Of a DNA stretch of 11,679 nt, positions 5,609-11,679 are shown piece after piece (the stretch's first letter is position 1; the number at the start of each line of letters is the position of its first letter). A model generated the notes under the pieces. That model worked only from the letters and a program-made list of their open reading frames with translations, did not search any database and was not told the DNA's origin. The DNA is from an uncultured Ruminococcus sp. (GTDB lineage Bacteria > Bacillota > Clostridia > Oscillospirales > Ruminococcaceae), in NCBI GenBank assembly GCA_947176685.1, contig CAMWRL010000050.1, positions 1 to 11,679 on the forward strand, in the 5' to 3' direction. The position numbers and the translations under genes are program-made.

Positions 5609-6397
5609 ATGTCTTCGGTTATATTTTTTGACATTGACGGTACTATTGCTACGGAAGACGGCAGATTTCATATTCCGGACAGTACCCGTGAAGCTATTGC
5701 CCGTACCCGTAAGAAAGGTAATTTTACTTTTATAAACAGCGGTCGGACTGTATTCAACATAAATCCCGAAATCCGTAAGCTTGGTTTTGACGGGCTGATA
5801 TGCGGCTGCGGTACATATATCGAATATGATAATAAAATACTTCTGCATAGTACGCCGAAAAAGAGTTTCTGCCGTGAAATAGCTTCCCTTATGCGGAAAT
5901 GCCGTGTTACTCCTGTTTATGAACACAGTGACGGATATTTTTTTGATGACAAGGCTGTCGGGAATCCTCTGCTTGACGACTTTATGGTTAATTTCGTTGA
6001 TGACGGCATTGACGTAACCGGAAGAACTGATGATGATGATTTTATTTTTGACAAGTTCGTTGTCTGGACTAATCCGGAAAGCGATACGGAACTTTTTTTC
6101 AGGGAAACCAGTAAATATTTTTCAGTAATAGACAGGGGAAACGGTTTTTATGAAAATGTTCCTCTTGGTTACACAAAGGCTACTGCTATTGATGTCATTC
6201 TCAAAAAACTTGATATTCCTGTTTCAAATGCCTACGCAATCGGCGACAGTATGAACGACCTGCCTATGCTGACGGCTGTCCCGAACAGTATCGCAATGGG
6301 CGGTGCTGAAAAATTATATCCATATGTTTCGTATATAACATCCCCGATTGAGGAAGACGGAATTTATAACGCTCTTGAACACTTTGGACTTATTTGA
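5609..6397 (+). CDS. HAD-superfamily phosphatase, Cof type (class IIB)
   Basis: A cytoplasmic Mg-dependent phosphatase of the Cof-like HAD group, which generally act on sugar phosphates, flavin mononucleotide or related small phosphates. The exact substrate cannot be read from sequence. At 262 residues it fits the group's 260-290. All four catalytic motifs are present: DIDGT (8-12, nucleophile D8 and acid/base D10), INSGR (42-46, S44), K190 in GYTKATAID, and IGDSMNDLPML (211-221, metal-binding D213 and D217). The region between about 85 and 185 is the type IIB cap domain and includes an acidic DDDD at 141-144. It has its own consensus promoter and a good ribosome binding site, so it appears to be a single-gene unit. 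Its stop codon overlaps the end of the converging yerC-like gene. Confidence 0.93.
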   Translation: MSSVIFFDIDGTIATEDGRFHIPDSTREAIARTRKKGNFTFINSGRTVFNINPEIRKLGFDGLICGCGTYIEYDNKILLHSTPKKSFCREIASLMRKCRVTPVYEHSDGYFFDDKAVGNPLLDDFMVNFVDDGIDVTGRTDDDDFIFDKFVVWTNPESDTELFFRETSKYFSVIDRGNGFYENVPLGYTKATAIDVILKKLDIPVSNAYAIGDSMNDLPMLTAVPNSIAMGGAEKLYPYVSYITSPIEEDGIYNALEHFGLI

Positions 6398-6692
6398 GTA
6401 TATCTTTCTTTCTGAGTCTGTCGAAAACTATATTATAACCATCGTTGCCGTCTTTCAGTGAACGGTGTACTCTACTTATGGTAGCAGTACTTACACCGGT
6501 TTCGGTAACTATATTGTTGTATACCTTATGTTCGTCAAGGAGTTTTGCTACCTGAAGTCTTTGTGCGAACGACTTCAGCTCTATGCTTGTACAGAGGTCA
6601 TCGAAAAACTTATAACAGTCATCAACCGTTTCAAGTGTGAGTATTGCTTCAAAAAGCAAGTCCATATTGTCTGATTTTATTTTGTTAATCAT
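6390..6692 (-). CDS. yerC: YerC/YecD-family TrpR-like DNA-binding regulator
   Basis: A 100-residue, all-helical protein of the Trp-repressor-like YerC/YecD family found in Firmicutes. Residues 10-55 form the helical dimerisation part (LLFEAILTLETVDDCYKFFDDL, then SFAQRLQVAKLL with the family's AQR). Residues ~57-80 are the helix-turn-helix, with VSTATISRVHRSL as recognition region. ATG 6692 has an AGGAG ribosome binding site 10 bases upstream. In Bacillus subtilis this family has, as I recall, been linked to control of histidine biosynthesis; its targets here are unknown and no his genes are in view. It is transcribed away from lon, with its own promoter at 6741-6769. Its last codons overlap the HAD gene's end by 8 bases. 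An inverted repeat on its -35 box makes autoregulation plausible. Confidence 0.93.
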   Translation of the reverse strand: MINKIKSDNMDLLFEAILTLETVDDCYKFFDDLCTSIELKSFAQRLQVAKLLDEHKVYNNIVTETGVSTATISRVHRSLKDGNDGYNIVFDRLRKKDILK

Positions 6693-6740
6693 ATATTTTA
6701 TACTCCTATCTGCCGGACGGCTTTGTTATTTCTCTTTTAC

Positions 6741-6769
6741 ATTTTAACACATTATCACGCAAAAGTAAA
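6741..6769 (-). promoter_or_regulatory. Probable promoter of yerC with extended -10
   Basis: On the minus strand, TTTACT (6769-6764) and TAAAAT (6746-6741) are 17 bases apart. The -10 is preceded by TGT, an extended -10 element, which would make up for the imperfect -35. It points toward the yerC start at 6692. Confidence 0.65.
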
Positions 6770-6777
6770 GTACTTTT
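6761..6777. repeat. Inverted repeat over the yerC -35 box (possible operator)
   Basis: AAAAGTA (6761-6767) and TACTTTT (6771-6777) are perfect inverted copies around a three-base centre. The overlapping AAAGTACTTT (6767-6776) is itself a 10-base palindrome. The repeat covers the yerC -35 and lies about 44 bases upstream of the lon -35. The overlap suggests a binding site for a dimeric repressor, but AT-rich palindromes also arise by chance. Confidence 0.45.
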
Positions 6778-6820
6778 TGATTTATTTTTCTTTCTTTTGT
6801 CCAGTCCCTGAAATTTGTAC

Positions 6821-6849
6821 TTGCATTTTGCGGAATTTTATATTATAAT
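6821..6849 (+). promoter_or_regulatory. Promoter of the lon-ysxC-lysA operon
   Basis: TTGCAT (6821-6826) and TATAAT (6844-6849) are 17 bases apart. An upstream T-rich tract (about 6774-6799) lies before the -35. Transcription should begin near 6855-6857, about 50 bases before lon. I see neither a CIRCE element nor a CtsR-type repeat, the usual heat-shock operators in Firmicutes. Confidence 0.82.
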
Positions 6850-6855
6850 ATAGAT

Positions 6856-6873
6856 TACCGGCAGCAGCCGGTA
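6856..6873 (+). promoter_or_regulatory. Perfect hairpin/palindrome at the lon transcription start
   Basis: TACCGGC (6856-6862) and GCCGGTA (6867-6873) pair perfectly around an AGCA loop. It begins right at the predicted transcription start. As RNA it would cap the message with a 5' stem-loop; as DNA it would be an operator just downstream of the -10. It is clearly GC-richer than its surroundings. Confidence 0.6.
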
Positions 6874-6907
6874 CTTATAGGATATTAACCCATCGACTGA
6901 AAGGAAT

Positions 6908-9277
6908 ATGGTGATATTTATGGAGCAGATTACTAAAAACAACGAAATCAGTGAAAATGAAAATGTTTTCTATACCGTTATTATGCGTGGAATGGTTGCA
7001 TTTCCTGATATGGTTCTGCACTTCGATGTGGCACGAGAAAAGTCAATCAATTCAATTAAGTCCGCCCTTGAGGGAAACGGGAAAATATTCCTTGTTGCGC
7101 AGCAGGATGTCTATGTTGACAGTCCGGAAGCTTCAGACCTGTATAGGACAGGCGTTGTTGCTGAAATAAAACAAGTACTCAGACTGCCTGAAAATATTAT
7201 GAAAGTTCTCGTAAAGGGAGTGTATAAAGCCCGTCTGGTTGACCTGATTGACGACGGCGAGAAGGTAATGTCAGTAGTAAAACGTCTTCCCTCCCATTCA
7301 CGGGCAAAGGTCGACCCTACAGACGCAGAAGCCCTTATGCGGTCAGTCAAAGGTGCTTTTGAAAAATATGCTTCGTTTTTTCCGAAAATGCCGCAGGAAC
7401 TTATAATGTCCGTAATGACGCAGGAAAAACCTGAAAAGCTTTTTCAGCTGATTGCTTTCAACTGCACAATAGGTTACAGGGAAAAACAGGAACTTCTTGA
7501 GGAAACAAACATTCTTAACCGTCTTGGTATGCTGGTTGCTTTTCTGAGTACTGAAAATGAAATACTTGAAGTTGAGCAGGAAATAAATGAACAGACTCAG
7601 GAAAATATGGACAAGAACCAGAAAGAATATTTCCTCCGTGAACAGATGAGAGTTATTCAGGAACAGCTCGGTGAAAGTGACAGCGAGGAAAATTTCAGAT
7701 ATATGTCCAAAGCAATGTCAATTGAATGTGACGAAAAAAGCCGTGATAAACTTCTGAAAGAAATCGAAAAATTAAGTAAAATACCTCCCTATTCTCAGGA
7801 AGCTTTCGTTATACGCAATTACCTTGACTCTGTTTTTGAGCTTCCGTGGGGCAAGTACTCAAAAACAAAGGTTTCACTTGCAAAGGCGGAAAGCATTCTC
7901 GAAAAAGAACACTACGGACTTAAAAAAGTCAAGGAACGTATACTTGAATTTCTTGCTGTCTATATGCTCAACCCCAAAATAAAGGGACAGATTATCTGTC
8001 TTGCAGGACCTCCCGGAATCGGCAAGACTTCAATTGCAAAGTCAGTCGCCAAGGCTATGGGAAGAAAATATGCAAGGGTTTCACTTGGCGGCGTGCGTGA
8101 CGAAGCTGATATAAGAGGTCACAGAAAAACTTACATAGGAGCAATGCCCGGACGTATCATTACGGCTATGCAGCAGGCAGGCGCTTGTAATCCGCTGATA
8201 CTTTTTGACGAAATAGACAAGTTATGCAGTGATATAAAAGGCGACCCGTCTTCTGCTATGCTTGAAGTCCTTGACAGTGAGCAGAATAACGCATTCCGTG
8301 ACCACTTTATCGAAATCCCGTTTGACCTCAGCAAAGCAGTATTCATTATGACGGCAAACAACGTTTCTGCAATCCCTGAGCCGCTTCTTGACCGTATGGA
8401 AGTTATTGAACTTTCAAGTTATACCGCAGAAGAAAAATTCCATATTGCAAAAAATCATCTTATTCCGAAACAACTTAAAGAACACGGTTTAAAGGCTTCA
8501 AATCTCAGAATTACAGACAATGCGCTGAATGATATAATACAGTTCTATACCAGAGAAGCCGGAGTGCGTTCACTGGAAAGGGTTATAGCCAAAATCTGCC
8601 GCAGGACTGCAAAGAAAATCGCCTCCGGAGAAGTAAAGAAAGTTACTGTAAAACCGGACGTTATTCAGGAATATCTTGGAATCAGAAAATATTCCGCTGA
8701 TGTTGTCTCAAAAGAAAATCAGACCGGTGTTGTCAACGGTCTGGCGTGGACTTCCGTAGGCGGTGTTATAATGCCTCTTGAAGTTCTGGTTATGGACGGT
8801 TCGGGTAAAACAGAAGTTACAGGCTCGCTCGGAGACGTAATGAAAGAAAGTTCAAGGATTGCCGTAAGCTATGTCAGGAGCATTGCCGAAAAGTACAGCA
8901 TAGACAAAGAGTTTTACAAGAAAAATGATATTCATATACACGCACCCGAAGGAGCAGTTCCGAAAGACGGTCCATCAGCAGGCGTTACAATGACTACGGC
9001 TCTTGTCTCTGCACTGTCCGGAATACCAGTCCGTGCGGACGCTGCAATGACAGGCGAAATAACTTTACACGGAAAAGTCCTTGCAATAGGCGGTCTCCGT
9101 GAAAAGACAATGGCGGCTTACAAGGCAGGCATTAAAACCGTAATTATTCCGGCTGCCAACAAACCAGACCTTGAAGAAGTCGACCCCGTTGTAAAAGACA
9201 GCATGGAGTTTATATACGCCGAAACTATTACAGACGTTCTTGAAAACGCACTTATAAGACAAGGGGGCAGCGAATGA
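6908..9277 (+). CDS. lon: ATP-dependent protease Lon (LonA)
   Basis: Lon is a cytoplasmic hexameric AAA+ serine protease that unfolds and degrades damaged proteins and selected regulators. At 789 residues it has the LonA layout: N-terminal substrate-recognition domain (~18-215), a coiled/helical linker (~216-310), AAA+ module (~330-590) and protease domain (~600-785). Visible motifs are Walker A GPPGIGKT (367-374), Walker B ILFDEID (431-437), a likely arginine finger in LLDRMEV (R496), a sensor-2 arginine in AGVRSLER (R554), and the Ser-Lys catalytic dyad S690 (KDGPSAGVTM) and K733 (GGLREKTMAAYKAG). The start is ambiguous: ATG 6908 is very close to AAAGGA (6900-6905), GTG 6911 is better spaced, and ATG 6920 gives a usual-looking N-terminus. 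The choice changes at most four residues. Its stop overlaps the ysxC start. Confidence 0.97.
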   Translation: MVIFMEQITKNNEISENENVFYTVIMRGMVAFPDMVLHFDVAREKSINSIKSALEGNGKIFLVAQQDVYVDSPEASDLYRTGVVAEIKQVLRLPENIMKVLVKGVYKARLVDLIDDGEKVMSVVKRLPSHSRAKVDPTDAEALMRSVKGAFEKYASFFPKMPQELIMSVMTQEKPEKLFQLIAFNCTIGYREKQELLEETNILNRLGMLVAFLSTENEILEVEQEINEQTQENMDKNQKEYFLREQMRVIQEQLGESDSEENFRYMSKAMSIECDEKSRDKLLKEIEKLSKIPPYSQEAFVIRNYLDSVFELPWGKYSKTKVSLAKAESILEKEHYGLKKVKERILEFLAVYMLNPKIKGQIICLAGPPGIGKTSIAKSVAKAMGRKYARVSLGGVRDEADIRGHRKTYIGAMPGRIITAMQQAGACNPLILFDEIDKLCSDIKGDPSSAMLEVLDSEQNNAFRDHFIEIPFDLSKAVFIMTANNVSAIPEPLLDRMEVIELSSYTAEEKFHIAKNHLIPKQLKEHGLKASNLRITDNALNDIIQFYTREAGVRSLERVIAKICRRTAKKIASGEVKKVTVKPDVIQEYLGIRKYSADVVSKENQTGVVNGLAWTSVGGVIMPLEVLVMDGSGKTEVTGSLGDVMKESSRIAVSYVRSIAEKYSIDKEFYKKNDIHIHAPEGAVPKDGPSAGVTMTTALVSALSGIPVRADAAMTGEITLHGKVLAIGGLREKTMAAYKAGIKTVIIPAANKPDLEEVDPVVKDSMEFIYAETITDVLENALIRQGGSE

Positions 9278-9867
9278 AACTGAATTACAATAAAGCTGAG
9301 TTTTTCGCATCATACGGAACTTTTTCACAGATTCCGGAATCAGATAAGATTGAAATAGCTTTTGCCGGACACTCAAATGTCGGTAAATCGACTCTTATCA
9401 ATAAGATTTTCAACAGAAAAAATCTTGCCCGTGTAAGCTCCGTCCCCGGAAAAACAGCTACTATAAACTTCTATAAACTCGAAGATATATATTTCGTTGA
9501 TCTGCCGGGGTATGGTTATGCGAAAGTCTCCAAATCAGAAAAAGAACGCTGGTCGGGTCTGATAGGCGGTTATCTGGAATCTGACAGGGATATACGGCTT
9601 GTGTTTATGCTGATTGATATGCGCCACGCTCCCACTAAAGACGATGTACAGATGGTAAACTATCTCATAGATACCGAAACGCCATTTGTAATCGTTCTGA
9701 CGAAAGCCGACAAACTCAATAAGTCCGAACGTGAAAAACGTCTCAGGGCTTTTGAGAATGAAATACCATGTTTCAGTGACATACATTCAATACCGTTTTC
9801 ATCACAGACCTTTGAAGGTGTGGAAGAACTCAGGCAGATTGTTGAAGATGTCACCGAAAACGACTAA
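9274..9867 (+). CDS. ysxC: Ribosome biogenesis GTPase YsxC/EngB
   Basis: YsxC (EngB, YihA) is a small essential GTPase of the TrmE-Era-EngA group, needed for late assembly of the 50S ribosomal subunit. The 197 residues match the family's ~195-200. The G motifs are in order: G1 AGHSNVGKST (31-40), G2 with a threonine in PGKTATINFY (58-67), G3 DLPGYGYA (76-83), G4 TKAD (143-146) and G5 FSS (175-177). DMRHAPTKDD (115-124) is also typical. The ATG overlaps the lon stop (ATGA), with AAGGGGG (9261-9267) six bases upstream, so it is translated in step with lon. The lon-ysxC order is the usual one in Firmicutes. It ends directly at the lysA leader. Confidence 0.97.
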   Translation: MKLNYNKAEFFASYGTFSQIPESDKIEIAFAGHSNVGKSTLINKIFNRKNLARVSSVPGKTATINFYKLEDIYFVDLPGYGYAKVSKSEKERWSGLIGGYLESDRDIRLVFMLIDMRHAPTKDDVQMVNYLIDTETPFVIVLTKADKLNKSEREKRLRAFENEIPCFSDIHSIPFSSQTFEGVEELRQIVEDVTEND

Positions 9868-9869
9868 TG

Positions 9870-9875
9870 AAAGGA
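9870..9875 (+). promoter_or_regulatory. Ribosome binding site that fixes the lysA start
   Basis: AAAGGA lies 9 bases before ATG 9885. An earlier in-frame ATG at 9867 (TAATG with the ysxC stop) has no such site in front of it and would make this site part of the coding sequence, so 9885 is preferred. Confidence 0.7.
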
Positions 9876-9884
9876 TTGTTGAAT

Positions 9885-11183
9885 ATGTTTGTATCTGAAA
9901 ATCTGGGAATCAACGAAAAGGGCAACCTTACAATCGGCGGTACTGATACCGTTGAACTCGCAAAACAATATGGTACACCGCTTTACGTAATGGACGAGCA
10001 GGCAGTCCGCAAAGCCTGTCAGCGTTTCAAAAACAGTATCGACAAGTACTACGGCGGCAACGGTCTTGCGTGTTATGCAAGCAAGGCGTTTTCCTGTCTG
10101 GAAATGTGCCGCATAGTTGCCAGTGAGGGTATGGGTCTTGACGCTGTTTCAATAGGCGAACTCTATACCGCTGTAAAGGCTGGTTTTGACGTATCAAAGA
10201 TTGGTTTCCACGGCAACAATAAAACCAATGAGGAACTTGAATACGCCGTTGATGTGAAAGTCGGACATATTATTGTCGATAATATTTCCGAACTGCTCAG
10301 ACTTGAGGAAATCGCCAAAAACAAAAACGTTAAACCGGATATAATGTTTCGTATCAAACCCGGCATTGACGCACATACACACGACTTTGTAAAAACAGGT
10401 CAGATTGACAGTAAATTCGGTTTTGCACTTGAAACAGGAGAAGCTTTTGAAGCAGTAAAACAGGCGGTAAATTGCGAAAACGTAAACCTTATGGGACTTC
10501 ACTGCCATATCGGTTCGCAGATTTTCGATATTGCCCCCTTTGAAGAAGCCGCCAAAGTTATGCTTAACTTCATTGCAAAAATAAAGAACGAACTCAATTA
10601 TGAAATCAAAGGTCTTAATTTGGGCGGCGGTTTCGGTATAAAGTACCTCAATCAACACGACCCTGCACCGTTTGAAACTTATATGGAAAGAGTTTCAGAA
10701 GTAGTTAAAAACACCTGCTCTGAATTGGGAATTTCTCTGCCGTACATATTTATTGAGCCGGGACGCTCGATTGCCGCACCTGCCGGAATAACTCTCTATA
10801 CAGTCGGTGCAAGAAAGGAAATTCCGAATATCCGCACTTATGTATCAATTGACGGCGGTATGGCTGATAATCCGAGATATATTCTTTACCAGTCCGAATA
10901 TGAAGCAGTTGTTGCAAACAAGGCAGGAGAAGAACGCAATGAAAGAATAACGCTTGCCGGAAAGTGCTGCGAAAGCGGCGACTTAATCGGTGAAAATATG
11001 CCCCTCCAACACGCCGAATCAGGTGACATTATAGCCGTTTGTGCAACAGGTGCTTACAACTATTCAATGTCGTCCAACTATAACAGACTTCAGAAACCCG
11101 CTGTTGTTTTCGTGAACAACGGCGAGTCGAGAATTGCCATAAAGCGTGAAACTCTTGATGACATTATCAGAAACGATATATGA
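9885..11183 (+). CDS. lysA: Diaminopimelate decarboxylase
   Basis: This cytoplasmic PLP enzyme decarboxylates meso-diaminopimelate to L-lysine, the last step of the pathway that also feeds peptidoglycan. The 432 residues match the family's 415-440. It has an alanine-racemase-like barrel and a C-terminal beta domain. K67 in CYASKAF binds PLP. HCHIGSQ (206-212), the phosphate-binding GGGFGI (247-252) and EPGRS (291-295) line the cofactor site. The cysteine of CCESGD (C362) and the tyrosine of TGAYNYSMSSNYN (Y391) complete the active site from the neighbouring subunit. The N-terminus GTPLYVMD (30-37) is also typical. There is no lysine riboswitch before it: the gene begins 17 bases after the ysxC stop, so its transcription follows lon and ysxC. 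Its stop overlaps the next start. Confidence 0.97.
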   Translation: MFVSENLGINEKGNLTIGGTDTVELAKQYGTPLYVMDEQAVRKACQRFKNSIDKYYGGNGLACYASKAFSCLEMCRIVASEGMGLDAVSIGELYTAVKAGFDVSKIGFHGNNKTNEELEYAVDVKVGHIIVDNISELLRLEEIAKNKNVKPDIMFRIKPGIDAHTHDFVKTGQIDSKFGFALETGEAFEAVKQAVNCENVNLMGLHCHIGSQIFDIAPFEEAAKVMLNFIAKIKNELNYEIKGLNLGGGFGIKYLNQHDPAPFETYMERVSEVVKNTCSELGISLPYIFIEPGRSIAAPAGITLYTVGARKEIPNIRTYVSIDGGMADNPRYILYQSEYEAVVANKAGEERNERITLAGKCCESGDLIGENMPLQHAESGDIIAVCATGAYNYSMSSNYNRLQKPAVVFVNNGESRIAIKRETLDDIIRNDI

Positions 11184-11632
11184 AACATCCTAAATATGCA
11201 GAAGTGCTTATTGTTGCCATAATAAATGAGGGCAGCTTTAATTGGTATATTCTTGATAGCGATATATGCAGTCTTGACCTTAATATACTGGAAGACGCAT
11301 ATCGAAAAAAAGGATATGATTTTGTCATAGATGAAAGTTACAGATTTGGTATAAGAGTTGTTGACGAAAAAACAAAAGATAAATTTCTGGAAAATATAAA
11401 ACCGTTTCTTATATCTACGTCCGGATTAAAAAAGATGATGTCCGAAGAAAAAGACCCCGAAGAACTATACTACGCATATCGTCCGACAATACTGATTGAC
11501 TTTGATAAAAAATGCTTGTTATCATACTATCCTGAATATTGGTCTTATGAAGATTTCGTCCCTGACGGCTGGACGGGAAAGTATCAGTTTTTTGAAGATA
11601 TTATCCCTGAAAAATTCAGATTCTGGGAATAA
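11180..11632 (+). CDS. Hypothetical protein (150 aa) coupled to lysA
   Basis: I do not recognise this protein. It is soluble, with no signal peptide or membrane helix, rich in aromatic residues and acidic overall. The first ~35 residues look like beta strands and a turn (EVLIVAIINEG, FNWYILDSD). Residues ~36-87 are mainly helical and charged. The C-terminal third has two unusual aromatic segments, SYYPEYWSYEDFVPDGW and KYQFFEDIIPEKFRFWE. The compact, acidic, aromatic-rich make-up recalls small immunity-type proteins, but that is only an impression and no toxin gene is next to it. ATG 11180 overlaps the lysA TGA in an ATGA junction and has no ribosome binding site, so it likely depends on coupling to lysA translation. 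Its codons are clearly more AT-rich than those of lysA, which suggests a later arrival. A terminator follows at once. Confidence 0.8.
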   Translation: MKHPKYAEVLIVAIINEGSFNWYILDSDICSLDLNILEDAYRKKGYDFVIDESYRFGIRVVDEKTKDKFLENIKPFLISTSGLKKMMSEEKDPEELYYAYRPTILIDFDKKCLLSYYPEYWSYEDFVPDGWTGKYQFFEDIIPEKFRFWE

Positions 11633-11634
11633 AA

Positions 11635-11676
11635 TATAAAGTCCTTTGTACTATATGTATAAAGGACTTTATTTTA
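11635..11676 (+). terminator. Strong intrinsic terminator closing the lon operon
   Basis: AAAGTCCTTT (11638-11647) pairs perfectly with AAAGGACTTT (11661-11670). The stem extends by two A-U pairs outside and by G-U, U-A, A-U and C-G inside to a five-base loop (11652-11656). The TATTTTAT tail follows. It starts a few bases after the stop of the last gene. The upstream A-rich side (AAAATA) could let it act in both directions. Confidence 0.88.
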
Positions 11677-11679
11677 TAC

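Noticed and set aside
6693..6907. CIRCE or CtsR heat-shock operator before lon
   Set aside because: I looked for the TTAGCACTC/GAGTGCTAA pair and for GGTCAAA-type direct repeats and found neither. The repeats present are of other sequence.
9840..9884. Lysine riboswitch (L-box) before lysA
   Set aside because: There are only 17 bases between the ysxC stop and lysA, so there is no space for such an element.
10194..10658. A 154-codon minus-strand frame inside lysA
   Set aside because: It is a shadow of lysA: there is no ribosome binding site and the composition is typical of reversed coding sequence.
1..11679. CRISPR arrays, insertion sequences, tRNA or rRNA genes
   Set aside because: I saw no spaced direct repeats, transposase motifs, terminal inverted repeats or tRNA-like cloverleaf sequences on either strand. 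The only sizeable repeat is the paralogue duplication.

Overview
The window looks like the chromosome of a low-GC, anaerobic Firmicute of the Ruminococcus / Oscillospiraceae type. The evidence is a GC content of roughly 40% by eye, strong AAAGGA/GGAGG ribosome binding sites, sigma-A-type promoters, cofactor-independent phosphoglycerate mutase, a YerC/YecD-type TrpR-like regulator, and adjacent lon and ysxC. The genus is an inference. No mobile element, CRISPR array, tRNA or rRNA was recognised; most of the window is ordinary core chromosome with a few unrecognised small genes.

Positions 1-5040 (+ strand) are a glycolytic cluster: the 3' end of pgk, two very small membrane-protein ORFs, tpiA, a tandem pair of paralogous membrane proteins of unknown function, gpmI, and a 75-residue hypothetical protein. 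Hairpins follow pgk, tpiA and gpmI, so the cluster is probably divided into units with partial read-through. The paralogous pair separates tpiA from gpmI and is the least explained part of the window. Its junction suggests a tandem duplication whose crossover fell in the ribosome-binding-site sequence.

Positions 5037-6692 hold two genes on the minus strand (a CobO-type cob(I)alamin adenosyltransferase and a YerC-like regulator) facing two on the plus strand (the 75-aa gene and a Cof-type HAD phosphatase). Both convergent pairs overlap at their stop codons, by 4 and 8 bases. The HAD gene has a consensus promoter, TTGACA-N17-TATAAT.

Positions 6693-6907 are a divergent control region between yerC (minus) and lon (plus). 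It has a good promoter for each direction, an inverted repeat on the yerC -35, and a perfect hairpin at the predicted lon transcription start.

Positions 6908-11679 are one tight plus-strand operon: lon, ysxC (ATGA overlap), lysA (start set by its ribosome binding site), and a 150-aa unknown gene coupled to lysA by another ATGA overlap. It closes with a strong intrinsic terminator at the window's right edge. The operon joins protein quality control, 50S ribosome assembly and the last step of lysine synthesis.
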